Below, in pieces: positions 17,417-25,386 of a stretch of DNA of 60,101 nucleotides. Numbering within the stretch: position 1 is the first letter of the stretch; the number at the start of each line of letters is the position of its first letter. The stretch comes from Rhodobacter sp. Lineage in GTDB: Bacteria > Pseudomonadota > Alphaproteobacteria > Rhodobacterales > Rhodobacteraceae. The notes below the pieces were generated by a model, which ran no database searches, was not told the DNA's origin, and worked only from the letters and a program-made list of their open reading frames with translations. Made by a program: the position numbers and the translations under genes. Where the stretch lies: assembly GCA_027490955.1 (NCBI GenBank), contig JAIXXB010000032.1, forward strand, positions 1 to 60,101, written 5' to 3'.

Positions 17417-18799
17417 CTAGATCGCCGCAGTGGCGCGCTGCGCCAAACGTTCGGCCAACCGCGCTGCCTGCAAACGAATATCTGGAATCGCTGTGATTTC
17501 CCAAAATGTCGCGCGCGAGGCGGGGCCAATCGCCATCAGGCGCGGGCTGGGCTGGCCATCTGCGCCAACGACTTGGGTTTGCGCATCAACGTCCAGACCA
17601 ATGCGCAGCGGATCCAGTCGCGCTTGCCCACTGGACAGCAGATGCTGCACCAGTGAACTTGCGTTTTTGCCAGCATCGCGGCGGATACCGCGGCAATCAA
17701 TCACCCGCGCGGCGATGATGCTGGTTTCGGGCGCATAGGCGTTGTGGCGATATCGCGCCGTGATCTGTCCATCGCGGCCGCGCGCAGCCCCCAAGAAATG
17801 CCCCTTTTCAATGCGCAGTTGCCCGCTGGCGATGGCCGCCTCGATCACCGCTTGCGAGCTGGGCGGGATGCGGTGGCGATGCACATCCCACCATGGTGCG
17901 CCGTGGCGCAAAAACCGCGCGCGGGCAGGAATGGGCAGGCTGCGCCAGATTTGGGCCGCATGGGGGCGCAACCCGTCAACCTCGTCGCGCCAAGTGCCGC
18001 CTGCCGCCACACGCGCCGCAATGCGCCTGCGCAGCCAGCGCAGAACATGCGACAAGGGCTGGCCCCAAGGAATATCGGCGGCGGCAATTTCACTTGGGTC
18101 AACTGGCCCATGTCCGCGCGGCAATAGCCCGCGGCGCGAGAGCGATATGATCTGCCCGCGATGCCCCCCTGCCAGCAGCGTCAGCACATTATCCACCATC
18201 GACAGGCCAGAGCCGATGATGACAACGCGCGCAGCGGCATCAATGGGCGCGGGCATATCCCAAGCCCCAGCAATCACCCCGCCCGCCGTATCGCGCGCAA
18301 TCACATGGCCCGTGGCCAAAATGGCATAGTCCGCCTGTAACTGGCCCCCGCCCGAGAGAGCCAGCGCCACCTTGCCGCCCAGATCGTCCAGTGCCAAAAC
18401 TTCCTCTGGGATCAGGCGCAAACGCTCGATTGGTTCGCTGCCCAGCCAAGGCTGCAGCAAGCTGCCCAAATAGGCCCCATAGGTGGAACGCCGCACAAAC
18501 TCGCAGCCCTTTTCCTCAAGCCGCTGCATATCCAGCCAGCGCAGAAAATGGGCGGGATCTGCGGGAAATGCGCTCATGTTGCTGGCGCGGGTATTGAGAA
18601 GATGATCAGGGCTTGTCGTGCTATAGGCCACGCCGCGCCCCAGTTTGCGCCCAGCATTGCCCTGCGCTTCGATCAAGGAAACGCAAAACCCTGCGCGGGT
18701 TTGCGCCAGCAGATGCGCCGCCATAACCACCCCGCTGGCCCCTGCGCCGATGATCGCGATATGGGGACCCTGCGGGGCAGGGGGCAGGGCGACATTCAC
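17417..18799 (-). CDS. YdhS-like FAD/NAD(P)-binding protein
   Basis: The protein has about 460 residues. An N-terminal dinucleotide fold HIAIIGAGASGVVMA, then GRGVAYSTTSPDHLLNTRASNMSAF and a second site VVIIGSGLSMVDN near residue 185, match the NAD_binding_9 / YdhS-type FAD family, probably an NAD(P)H-dependent flavoprotein of unknown substrate. GTG 18799 is preferred over TTG 18811 because it gives a 4-bp GTGA overlap with the stop of the preceding 56-aa gene, the same arrangement as elsewhere in this operon. It is the last of five tightly packed minus-strand genes. No membrane segment is evident, so it may act with the small membrane proteins at the cytoplasmic face. Confidence 0.75.
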   Translation of the reverse strand: MNVALPPAPQGPHIAIIGAGASGVVMAAHLLAQTRAGFCVSLIEAQGNAGRKLGRGVAYSTTSPDHLLNTRASNMSAFPADPAHFLRWLDMQRLEEKGCEFVRRSTYGAYLGSLLQPWLGSEPIERLRLIPEEVLALDDLGGKVALALSGGGQLQADYAILATGHVIARDTAGGVIAGAWDMPAPIDAAARVVIIGSGLSMVDNVLTLLAGGHRGQIISLSRRGLLPRGHGPVDPSEIAAADIPWGQPLSHVLRWLRRRIAARVAAGGTWRDEVDGLRPHAAQIWRSLPIPARARFLRHGAPWWDVHRHRIPPSSQAVIEAAIASGQLRIEKGHFLGAARGRDGQITARYRHNAYAPETSIIAARVIDCRGIRRDAGKNASSLVQHLLSSGQARLDPLRIGLDVDAQTQVVGADGQPSPRLMAIGPASRATFWEITAIPDIRLQAARLAERLAQRATAAI

Positions 18800-18966
18800 G
18801 CGGCTGCCCAAAGCAGGGGGATCAGCGCGCAGACTGCGCCAAAGGCGGCGATCAAGACCAATGTCAGGCCAATGGGTTTGAACGGCATGGGCTGCAATTG
18901 ATCAATCGACTCGCCCTCGGTCAGAAAGGCCAAATGGAATGCAGGGTCGTTGCGTCCGTCAAGCAT
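18796..18966 (-). CDS. Small single-pass membrane protein, 56 aa
   Basis: This short gene starts at ATG 18966. The product begins MLDGRNDPAFHLAFLTEGE and carries one hydrophobic segment near the C-terminus (PIGLTLVLIAAFGAVCALIPLLW). Its TGA overlaps the GTG of the FAD protein by four bases. It lies 14 bp after the 36-aa gene. I do not recognise the family. Support comes from the coding overlap pattern and the clear transmembrane helix; the ribosome site is weak. Confidence 0.6.
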   Translation of the reverse strand: MLDGRNDPAFHLAFLTEGESIDQLQPMPFKPIGLTLVLIAAFGAVCALIPLLWAAA

Positions 18967-18980
18967 GGGATCACCAATTG

Positions 18981-19091
18981 TTAAAGGGCAAAGAACAGCA
19001 CGCCAAAGAACGCCAAAAACACCAAGCCTACGCTGGCAAGCGCGGCATAATCGGCGATGCTGGGGGAAGCGGCGCGAAAGAGATGTTTCAT
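18981..19091 (-). CDS. Tiny membrane protein, 36 aa
   Basis: ATG 19091 overlaps the hydrolase stop (ATGA) and has a strong AAGGAG ribosome site six bases upstream. The product begins MKHLFRAASPSIADYAAL, followed by one strongly hydrophobic helix (VGLVFLAFFGVLFFAL). The overlap, the ribosome site and the clean hydrophobic design make a real gene likely despite its size. I know of no family. Inferred topology: short cytoplasmic N-terminus and one inner-membrane pass. Confidence 0.65.
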   Translation of the reverse strand: MKHLFRAASPSIADYAALASVGLVFLAFFGVLFFAL

Positions 19092-19669
19092 AAGGCAACT
19101 CCTTGCAAATGAGTGGGGGGACGTTTGTTGCCGCTGGGGGCGGGGGTGCTTTGCATCAGCAAATCATCGCGCAAGGCGCGCCCTTGTGGCCATGGGCCAA
19201 AGCCGGATGCCACGTTGATATGGCCTGCAAAACCCATATCGATAAAGTTCGCGCCAAGGCTGGCGGCAAGGCTGCGCGCGCGGGCAAAACTCATCCATGG
19301 GTCATTGCGCGACGCGACCAACGTGGCCGGTATGGCCAAGCGTTGCGTTGGGATTGGCCCGAAATGGCCGATGCGCGCAGCCCCTTCGGTTTGGGCAGGG
19401 GCCACAAGCAGGGCCGCGCGGATGTTCAATTGTGGCCATTTCGCAAGCACACGGGCAATCAGCACCGCGCCCAGCGAATGGCCGACCAATACCGAACCTG
19501 GATGGCGCAGCACTGCGCCCGCGAGTTCAATTTCCCATACATGCGGGTCTGGGCGCGAAGGTTGGGGCAAATCCAGCACAATCGCGTCATGCTCGCTGCC
19601 CGCCCACCAGTGTTGCCAATGCGGCGCAGGCGACCCGTCCAGCCCGTGAATAATCAGAGTTTTGGTCAT
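19088..19669 (-). CDS. RBBP9/YdeN-type alpha/beta serine hydrolase
   Basis: The protein has 193 residues, the usual length for this family. TLIIHGLDGSPAPHWQHWW at the N-terminus, nucleophile elbow GHSLG near residue 64, the acid in SRNDPW and the histidine in GHIN form the expected Ser-Asp-His triad. Natural substrates of these small hydrolases are mostly unknown. ATG 19669 is chosen, giving an ATGA overlap with the preceding 58-aa gene; a longer frame to 19909 would run over that gene. The downstream 36-aa gene again overlaps by ATGA. The tight coupling suggests that all products work together. Confidence 0.85.
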   Translation of the reverse strand: MTKTLIIHGLDGSPAPHWQHWWAGSEHDAIVLDLPQPSRPDPHVWEIELAGAVLRHPGSVLVGHSLGAVLIARVLAKWPQLNIRAALLVAPAQTEGAARIGHFGPIPTQRLAIPATLVASRNDPWMSFARARSLAASLGANFIDMGFAGHINVASGFGPWPQGRALRDDLLMQSTPAPSGNKRPPTHLQGVAL

Positions 19670-19842
19670 TTTTGATGCGTAGGCTGGGTGGGCGCGCTGT
19701 GGCCCAGCGCCATTTCCTTGATCACAAAGGCCGCAACCGAGGTCAGCAACAATGCTGCACCTGTTTGTGGCGCATTGGCGAGCAGATAAAGCAGGCCGCC
19801 TGCGATCAGCGTTGCTCCAAGAATCTTTACGCTCTGGTTCAT
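19666..19842 (-). CDS. Small two-helix membrane protein, 58 aa, first gene of the operon
   Basis: The start is ATG 19842 with AAAGGAA eight bases upstream. The product begins MNQSVKILGATLIAG and has two hydrophobic segments (ILGATLIAGGLLYLLA and GAALLLTSVAAFVIKEMAL) forming a hairpin, then a short polar tail. A four-base overlap links it to the hydrolase. It is promoter-proximal in the five-gene operon. The family is not recognised. Confidence 0.65.
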   Translation of the reverse strand: MNQSVKILGATLIAGGLLYLLANAPQTGAALLLTSVAAFVIKEMALGHSAPTQPTHQK

Positions 19843-19932
19843 CGTCAGGTTCCTTTCTTCGTCCATCGGTTTTCCCACTGGCCGCATGCGCGATTCGCCT
19901 GCGCCGCACTGGGCTTGATTAATATCTACCAA

Positions 19933-19945
19933 AATAATCGTGATT
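19933..19945 (-). promoter_or_regulatory. CACGATTATT element upstream of the small-membrane-protein operon
   Basis: Read on the minus strand this is AATCACGATTATT, resembling the TACACGATAAAAA sites at 20541 and 21179 and in the same orientation relative to the gene it precedes (91 bp upstream of the 58-aa start). It is a weaker match, so only tentatively the same operator. Confidence 0.35.
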
Positions 19946-20005
19946 GGGAATTCCAAAGGTCTCGCAGCAAAGAGAAGAAACTTCTATTTCAGCGAAGATG
20001 GCCGC

Positions 20006-20479
20006 CTAACGGGTCTTGGTATCGACGGGATAGGCGGTGGTGTATTTCATCCGCTCCATCGCGAAATACGAGGTGACGTTCTTGATCGGCACGGCATCGG
20101 TCAGTCGTTTGTATAGCCCGTCATAGGCGGCCATATCAGGCACGGCGATGTGCAGAAGATAGTCCATTTCCCCCGCCATGCGGTAGACTTCCATGATCTG
20201 CGGGATGGTCTGCACGGCGTTTGAAAAACTCTCGCGCCATGCAGCCGAATGGTCAGGCGCCTCGATCCCGACAAAGACTGTCAGGCCAAAGCCCAATCGC
20301 TGCGGATCGCCCAGCGCCACCCGCGCGGTCAAAACGCCACTGCTTTCCAGTTTCTGGATCCGCTTCCAGCAGGGCGTTTGCGACAGCCCCACCTTATCTG
20401 CGATGCTGGCCACGGGCAGGGTCGCATCTTGCATCAGTTCAGCCACGATTTTGCGGTCAATCAGGTCAAGCTCATCCAT
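20006..20479 (-). CDS. Lrp/AsnC-family transcriptional regulator
   Basis: The protein has 157 residues. The N-terminal helix-turn-helix (LDLIDRKIVAELMQDATLPV, VGLSQTPCWKRIQKLESSGV) and the C-terminal ligand-binding RAM domain (VYRMAGEMDYLLHIAVPDM) are complete. Such proteins sense amino acids. It is divergent from the Rrf2 gene, sharing a 180-bp AT-rich promoter region that holds a 13-bp element also found before the sulfate operon. Cysteine or methionine control is therefore a possible but unproven role. Confidence 0.9.
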   Translation of the reverse strand: MDELDLIDRKIVAELMQDATLPVASIADKVGLSQTPCWKRIQKLESSGVLTARVALGDPQRLGFGLTVFVGIEAPDHSAAWRESFSNAVQTIPQIMEVYRMAGEMDYLLHIAVPDMAAYDGLYKRLTDAVPIKNVTSYFAMERMKYTTAYPVDTKTR

Positions 20480-20540
20480 CGCGCAGCGCTCCTATGCGGT
20501 GATGGGATGAGCATGCAGCAAAAATCATAAATGTCTATAG

Positions 20541-20553
20541 TTTTTATCGTGTA
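20541..20553 (-). promoter_or_regulatory. TACACGATAAAAA element before the Lrp gene
   Basis: The 13-mer read on the minus strand is identical to 21179-21191 on the plus strand, so both copies point toward their downstream gene (the Lrp gene and the sulfate operon). This copy lies 62 bp from the Lrp start and 107 bp from the Rrf2 start. Confidence 0.55.
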
Positions 20554-20659
20554 TAAATTATGCGCGACTATTCAGGCGGTTATCCAGATACTGCGCCCCA
20601 GACGCATGGCCTGGTCGCGGTGCGTTGATTCTGATCGGCATGCTGGTTACACTGCCTGT

Positions 20660-21115
20660 ATGATCACGCAAAAGATGAAATACGCGCTGAAGGCGCTGTT
20701 GGTATTGGCGGATGAGGCGGTGAAACCCGCCCCCGAAGCCCTGACCATTGAAGCAATCGCCAAGCGGTCAGATTCGCCCAAGCGGTTCTTGGAACATATC
20801 TTGTTGGAGTTGCGCAACGCGCAGGTCGTGACATCGACGCGCGGGCGGGCAGGGGGCTATAGCCTGCGGATGGCGCCTGCCGATATCTCAATTTCTGAAA
20901 TGCTGCGCCTGATCGACGGGCCGATTGCGCCACTGGCCTGCCTGTCGCGGCGCGCCTATCAACGCTGCGATGATTGCACTGACGAGGCGACTTGCCGCAT
21001 CCGCAAAGTCTTTGCCGAAGTGTTTTGGTCATACCTTTTGATCATCGATTCGCTGACCTTGGCCGATATGCTGCGCTCGGGCGAGGTGGCCGATCAGGTG
21101 ATCGGCAAGATGTAA
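20660..21115 (+). CDS. Rrf2-family regulator with a four-cysteine cluster
   Basis: The protein has 151 residues. The N-terminal winged helix (MKYALKALLVLADEA, PKRFLEHILLELRNAQVV, TRGRAGGYSL) is typical Rrf2. Cysteines at 94, 103, 106 and 112 (CLSRRAYQRCDDCTDEATC) occupy the region where IscR, NsrR and RirA hold an Fe-S cluster, although the spacing differs. ATG 20660 starts at the conserved N-terminus; the longer frame to 20531 is rejected. Position between the Lrp gene and the sulfate transporter suggests control of sulfur uptake, like CymR-type Rrf2 proteins, but this is inference. Confidence 0.88.
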   Translation: MITQKMKYALKALLVLADEAVKPAPEALTIEAIAKRSDSPKRFLEHILLELRNAQVVTSTRGRAGGYSLRMAPADISISEMLRLIDGPIAPLACLSRRAYQRCDDCTDEATCRIRKVFAEVFWSYLLIIDSLTLADMLRSGEVADQVIGKM

Positions 21116-21178
21116 CTTCCGCGACTATGTACTGAACGACCGCCCGGGCGCCTCGGGCGCAGAGAATTTTCTTCTTTT

Positions 21179-21191
21179 TACACGATAAAAA
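21179..21191 (+). promoter_or_regulatory. TACACGATAAAAA element before the sulfate operon
   Basis: Identical 13-mer to the copy at 20541-20553. It sits in an AT-rich patch 99 bp before the 71-aa ORF, where a promoter or operator for the sulfate transport operon is expected. Confidence 0.55.
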
Positions 21192-21289
21192 TAGGCGTGA
21201 TTATTCTGTTGCAATACACGACCTTCTGTGTCGATATTACCGCATCGAAAGGGCGCATGTCGCTGCCCTGATTCAGACAGGAGGCCGCC

Positions 21290-21505
21290 ATGACCACAGC
21301 ACCCAAGCCGCAGGGCCAAGCCACTTGCGCTGTTCAATTGATTGATCGGCGCACGGGTGCTGCCCACCGCGTGGGCGGTGCATTGGTGCAGCACCTTACC
21401 ACGACGCCCGATCAGGCTGTGGCCGACCTGCTGGCTGGGCGCGACCCCGCCGTGTGGGAGGCCCGCGTATCGCCCCTAAACGCCATTGCGGGCGGTGCCG
21501 CATGA
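21290..21505 (+). CDS. Small conserved-looking protein leading the sulfate operon, 71 aa
   Basis: A strong CAGGAGG site precedes the ATG. The product (QATCAVQLIDRRTGAAHRVGG, then DLLAGRDPAVWEARVSPL) is soluble-looking with one cysteine. The LLAGRDPAVWEARV segment resembles small rhodobacteral proteins I recall but cannot name. It ends 50 bp before the binding-protein start and is probably cotranscribed with it. It may be an assembly or regulatory accessory of sulfate uptake or assimilation; there is no direct evidence. Confidence 0.65.
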   Translation: MTTAPKPQGQATCAVQLIDRRTGAAHRVGGALVQHLTTTPDQAVADLLAGRDPAVWEARVSPLNAIAGGAA

Positions 21506-21555
21506 CCCATACCCCCATCGCCTTTGGCGCAATCCCTTCGCAACAGGAGAAGAAC

Positions 21556-22608
21556 ATGACGATCCAAACGCCTATCGCAGCCCCATTTACACCCCACGTG
21601 GCGCGCAAGCTGAAAAACACTCTGTCGGCGCTGGCGCTTGCCACGCTGTCGCTTGGCGCGCTGCCTTTCGCAGCCCAGCCTGTCGCTGCCGAAAGCCTGC
21701 TGAATGTCAGTTATGACCCAACACGCGAGTTGTATAAGGCCATCAACGAAGCCTTCAGTGCTGCCCAAGTGGCCGCTGGCAAACCCGCGCCTACGCTCGA
21801 GGTGAGCCACGGCGGTTCGGGCAGCCAAGCCCGCGCCGTTCTAGAAGGGCTAGAGGCGCAGGTTGTGACCTTGGCCTTGGCGGCCGATATCGACAAGCTG
21901 GCGAAAGAGGGCAAACTGCCTGCCGATTGGCAAAGCAAATTTGCGCACAATTCTTCGCCCTATACCTCGACCATCGTGTTCTTGGTGCGCGAAGGCAATC
22001 CAAAGGGCATCAAAGATTGGGGCGATTTGGTGGGCGAAGGTGTGGAAGTGATCACTCCGAACCCCAAAACCAGTGGCGGCGCGCGTTGGAATTATCTGGC
22101 GGCTTGGGCATGGGCCGAAAAGAATGGCAAAGATCCGCAAGAGTTTGTGAAAGAACTCTACACCCATGTGCCCGTGCTGGATAAAGGCGCGCGCGATTCC
22201 ACCACCACCTTTGCGCAGCGCGAAATTGGCGATGTGCTGCTGGCTTGGGAAAACGAGGCCTATCTGGCGCTGAACGAACTTGGCGAGGACAAGTTTGACA
22301 TCGTGGTGCCGTCGCTATCGATCTTGGCAGAACCGCCCGTGGCGATTGTGGACGCCAACATCAAAACCCCAGAGCAAGGCCAATTGGCCAAGGATTACAT
22401 CGACTTTCTTTACAGCCCCGAAGGCCAAGCGATCATCTTCAAGAATTACTATCGTGGCTGGGATACGTCCAAGGCTGACCCTGCCGATGTATCCCGCTTC
22501 CCCGCGCTGGAGTTGGTCGACATCGCCAAGTTTGGCGGCTGGGGCGAGGCGCAAAAGACCCACTTCGCCGATGGCGGCATCTTCGACCAAATCTACACAG
22601 CAAAATAA
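21556..22608 (+). CDS. sbp: Sulfate ABC transporter, periplasmic binding protein
   Basis: The protein has 350 residues. A signal peptide with a charged start and hydrophobic core (LKNTLSALALATLSLGALPFAAQPVAA) is followed by the Sbp/CysP hallmark SLLNVSYDPTRELYKAIN, SHGGSGSQARAVLEGL and the anion-binding region TPNPKTSGGARWNYLAAW. It binds sulfate or thiosulfate for CysTWA. ATG 21556 with AGGAGA is favoured over the in-frame ATG at 21502, which overlaps the 71-aa stop. Confidence 0.93.
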   Translation: MTIQTPIAAPFTPHVARKLKNTLSALALATLSLGALPFAAQPVAAESLLNVSYDPTRELYKAINEAFSAAQVAAGKPAPTLEVSHGGSGSQARAVLEGLEAQVVTLALAADIDKLAKEGKLPADWQSKFAHNSSPYTSTIVFLVREGNPKGIKDWGDLVGEGVEVITPNPKTSGGARWNYLAAWAWAEKNGKDPQEFVKELYTHVPVLDKGARDSTTTFAQREIGDVLLAWENEAYLALNELGEDKFDIVVPSLSILAEPPVAIVDANIKTPEQGQLAKDYIDFLYSPEGQAIIFKNYYRGWDTSKADPADVSRFPALELVDIAKFGGWGEAQKTHFADGGIFDQIYTAK

Positions 22609-22617
22609 GGAAACTCG

Positions 22618-23454
22618 ATGGGCAGACCCCTTGTTCACCGATCACCGATCCCAGGTCTTGGGATAAGTGCCGGAATAACCCTGACGATGCTTTCCATCGT
22701 CGTCATCCTGCCCATCGGCGCCCTTCTGTTGAAGGGCGCCTCGGCTGGTTTTGTAACCCTGTGGAGCGAGGTGAACACGCCGCGCATCTGGGGCTCGCTT
22801 TGGCTGTCATTCAGGCTGTCCTTCCTTGCGGCGCTGTTCAACCTTGTGTTTGGCGTGCTGCTGGCATGGGTTTTGGTGCGCTACCACTTTGTCGGGCGGC
22901 GCATTTTGGATGCGGCGGTGGATCTGCCCTTTGCCTTGCCCACGGCTGTGGCTGGCATCGCGCTGACGGCGCTTTACGCACCGAACGGGGCCTTTGGCAG
23001 TATCGCCAAAGAGCTTGGCTTCAAAATCGCTTATACGCCCTTGGGCATTTTTCTGGCGCTGGTTTTTGTCGGCCTGCCCTTTGTCACCCGCACAGTGCAG
23101 CCCGTGATTGCCGAGATTGAGGCCGAGGTAGAGGAGGTCAGCGCAACACTGGGCGCATCGCGGCTGTATACGATCATCCATGTCATTTTGCCTATGCTGA
23201 CCCCCGCCGCGCTGACGGGCTTTGCGCTGTCATTGGCGCGGGCTGTGGGGGAATATGGGTCGGTGATTTTCATCGCGGGCAATATCCCCTTCAAAACCGA
23301 AATCGCGCCCCTGCTGATTGTCATTAAGCTAGAGGAATTCAATTATGTCGGGGCTACGGCCATTGGCCTGACCATGCTGGCGATTTCCTTTGTGATGCTG
23401 TTGGTGATCAACGCCATCCAAATCCTATCGCGCAGGAGAATAGGTTATGTCTAA
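22618..23454 (+). CDS. cysT: Sulfate ABC transporter permease CysT
   Basis: The protein has 278 residues and six membrane segments. The permease loop EEVSATLGASRLYTIIHVILP near residue 175 and the typical SAGFVTLWSEVNTPRIWGSL region identify the CysT (CysU) subunit. The start lies 9 bp after sbp with an AAGGA site. The end overlaps cysW by 8 bp. It forms the sulfate channel with CysW. Confidence 0.92.
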   Translation: MGRPLVHRSPIPGLGISAGITLTMLSIVVILPIGALLLKGASAGFVTLWSEVNTPRIWGSLWLSFRLSFLAALFNLVFGVLLAWVLVRYHFVGRRILDAAVDLPFALPTAVAGIALTALYAPNGAFGSIAKELGFKIAYTPLGIFLALVFVGLPFVTRTVQPVIAEIEAEVEEVSATLGASRLYTIIHVILPMLTPAALTGFALSLARAVGEYGSVIFIAGNIPFKTEIAPLLIVIKLEEFNYVGATAIGLTMLAISFVMLLVINAIQILSRRRIGYV

Positions 23455-24295
23455 ATTTATCTCGCCCAGAACCGAGCGCCCCATTCTGCGCTGGACGTTG
23501 ATCGCCATCACATTTGCCTTTATGGCTGTGATGCTTTTTGCGCCGCTGATCATTGTGTTCTTTGAGGCGCTGCGCAATGGGGCTGTGGCGGCAGTTGAAT
23601 CCTTGGGCAACCCCGAGGCTGCCGCGGCAATCAAACTCACCCTGATTGTCGCCGCCTGTGCCGTGCCGCTGAACGCTGTCTTCGGCGTGGCGGCCGCGTG
23701 GTTCATCACCAAGTTTGATTTTCGCGGCAAGGCGTTTTTGATCACGCTGATCGACTTGCCCTTTTCCATCAGCCCCGTCGTGGCGGGCCTGTGCATCGTG
23801 CTGACCTTTGGGTCTGCCACGATGGTGGGGGGCTGGTTGACCGACAACGGCTACCCCATCGTCTTTGCACTGCCTGGGATCATCTTGGCATCAATGTTCG
23901 TGACCTTTCCCTTTGTCGCGCGCGAGTTGATCCCCGTGATGATCGAACAGGGCCGCGCCGAGGAAGAGGCGGCGCTGACCCTTGGCGCATCGGGTTGGCG
24001 GGTGTTTTTCACAGTGACCCTGCCCAATATCCGCTGGGCGCTGCTGTATGGGGTATTGCTGTGCAATGCCCGCGCTATGGGCGAATTTGGCGCAGTGGCC
24101 ATTGTGTCGGGCAAGATACGCGGCCAGACCGCGACCATGCCGATTACAATTGAGATGCTGTATCAAGAATACCTCTCGATCGCTGCCTTTAGCCTTGCCG
24201 CCGTTCTGGCGCTGCTGGCGCTGGTCACCCTGCTATTGAAAACCGCGCTGGAATTGCGCTTTGCCGATCAACTTGCCGCAACGCACCGCGCATAG
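23447..24295 (+). CDS. cysW: Sulfate ABC transporter permease CysW
   Basis: The protein has 282 residues and six membrane segments. [23 protein letters not shown] near residue 170 is the EAA loop, and [21 protein letters not shown] is characteristic of CysW. It starts inside cysT (8-bp overlap) and ends 8 bp before cysA. It is the partner permease subunit of the sulfate importer. Confidence 0.92.
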   Translation: MSKFISPRTERPILRWTLIAITFAFMAVMLFAPLIIVFFEALRNGAVAAVESLGNPEAAAAIKLTLIVAACAVPLNAVFGVAAAWFITKFDFRGKAFLITLIDLPFSISPVVAGLCIVLTFGSATMVGGWLTDNGYPIVFALPGIILASMFVTFPFVARELIPVMIEQGRAEEEAALTLGASGWRVFFTVTLPNIRWALLYGVLLCNARAMGEFGAVAIVSGKIRGQTATMPITIEMLYQEYLSIAAFSLAAVLALLALVTLLLKTALELRFADQLAATHRA

Positions 24296-24303
24296 GAGCC
24301 ATC

Positions 24304-25023
24304 ATGCATATCGAAATCGACGAAATCAGCAAACAATTTGGCACTACGGCGGCGCTGTCGCCCGTGTCACTGGCCATTCCTTCGGGGGCGCTGGTGGCGC
24401 TGCTGGGGCCATCAGGTTCGGGTAAAACAACGCTGCTGCGCATTTTGGGCGGGCTAGAGTTTCCCACCGCAGGGCGGGTGTTGTTTGACGGGGCCGATGC
24501 TACGAATCTGACAGTGCAAGAACGGCGCGCGGGCTTTGTGTTTCAATCCTATGCGCTGTTTCGGCATATGACGGTGTTCGACAACATCGCCTATGGGCTG
24601 CGCGCCCGCCCGCGCAGCGAACGCCCCGCAAGTGCTGAAATCGCCCGCCGCGTGACCAAACTGCTGGATCTGATCCAATTGCCAGATATCGGCGCGCGAT
24701 ATCCCAGCCAGCTTTCTGGCGGGCAGCGCCAGCGTGTGGCCCTTGCCCGCGCATTGGCGATTGAACCGCGCATGCTGCTGCTGGACGAACCTTTTGGCGC
24801 GCTGGATGCCAAGGTGCGCAAAGAACTGCGCCAAGGCCTGCGCGATATTCACGACACTACGGGCCTGACCACGGTCTTCGTCACCCATGACCAAGACGAG
24901 GCGATGGAACTGGCCGATCTGGTCGTTGTCATGTCGATGGGCAAAATCGAACAGGTTGGCAAACCCGCCGACATTCGGGCAAAACCCGCCACCCCCTTTG
25001 TGCGCGAGTTTATCGGCGCATAA
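24304..25023 (+). CDS. cysA: Sulfate ABC transporter ATP-binding protein, short form
   Basis: The protein has 239 residues. Walker [11 protein letters not shown]-loop [10 protein letters not shown], signature [14 protein letters not shown], Walker [13 protein letters not shown] and switch VTHDQ are intact. It stops right after FVREFIGA, so the C-terminal TOBE/regulatory domain found in typical CysA (about 340-360 aa) is missing. A terminator follows at once, with no sign of a frameshifted remainder. It is probably functional as an ATPase but without the usual C-terminal control. Confidence 0.9.
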   Translation: MHIEIDEISKQFGTTAALSPVSLAIPSGALVALLGPSGSGKTTLLRILGGLEFPTAGRVLFDGADATNLTVQERRAGFVFQSYALFRHMTVFDNIAYGLRARPRSERPASAEIARRVTKLLDLIQLPDIGARYPSQLSGGQRQRVALARALAIEPRMLLLDEPFGALDAKVRKELRQGLRDIHDTTGLTTVFVTHDQDEAMELADLVVVMSMGKIEQVGKPADIRAKPATPFVREFIGA

Positions 25024-25032
25024 GGCAGCAAA

Positions 25033-25055
25033 GGGGGCAGCGAGCATCTGCCCCC
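25033..25055 (+). terminator. Hairpin terminator after cysA
   Basis: GGGGGCAG (25033-25040) pairs with CTGCCCCC (25048-25055) with a 7-nt loop, 9 bp after the cysA stop. There is no strong T-run. Confidence 0.55.
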
Positions 25056-25187
25056 CAATACCCGCGCATGTATGCAGAGATTTGCGAAATGGAAACCGCG
25101 TAGAAAAAAGCCAAGAGGTTTGCCACGTATCACCAAAGGCTGAGCGAAGTTGTATATATGCCGCGGCAGCTTAATGAGGCAGGATAA

Positions 25188-25262
25188 TGGTGCTGCAAGA
25201 GAGGATTGAACTCTCGACCTCACCCTTACCAAGGGTGTGCTCTACCACTGAGCTACTGCAGC
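25188..25262 (-). tRNA. tRNA-Thr (GGT)
   Basis: Read on the minus strand, the acceptor GCTGCAG pairs with TTGCAGC. The D-arm TAGCTCAGTGGTAGAGC, anticodon arm CACCC-TTGGTAA-GGGTG (anticodon GGT) and T-arm GAGAG-TTCAATC-CTCTC are complete, and the 3' CCA is encoded. No integrase or att-like duplication is seen next to it. Confidence 0.95.
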
Positions 25263-25386
25263 ATCTGGCGCAGATCGCGCGATGTGGCGGCTGATTAGAC
25301 GCTATCGGCGCGGGGTGCAAGTGCATTTTGTAGCAAAATCTGTCCGAATGCTGGACGATGCGGCGCGCCTAGGGTAGGAAGCCGCG

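Noticed and set aside
25188-25262. Integration site at tRNA-Thr
   Set aside because: No integrase, no direct repeat of the tRNA 3' end, and normal housekeeping genes on both sides. The same holds for tRNA-Gly at 54706.
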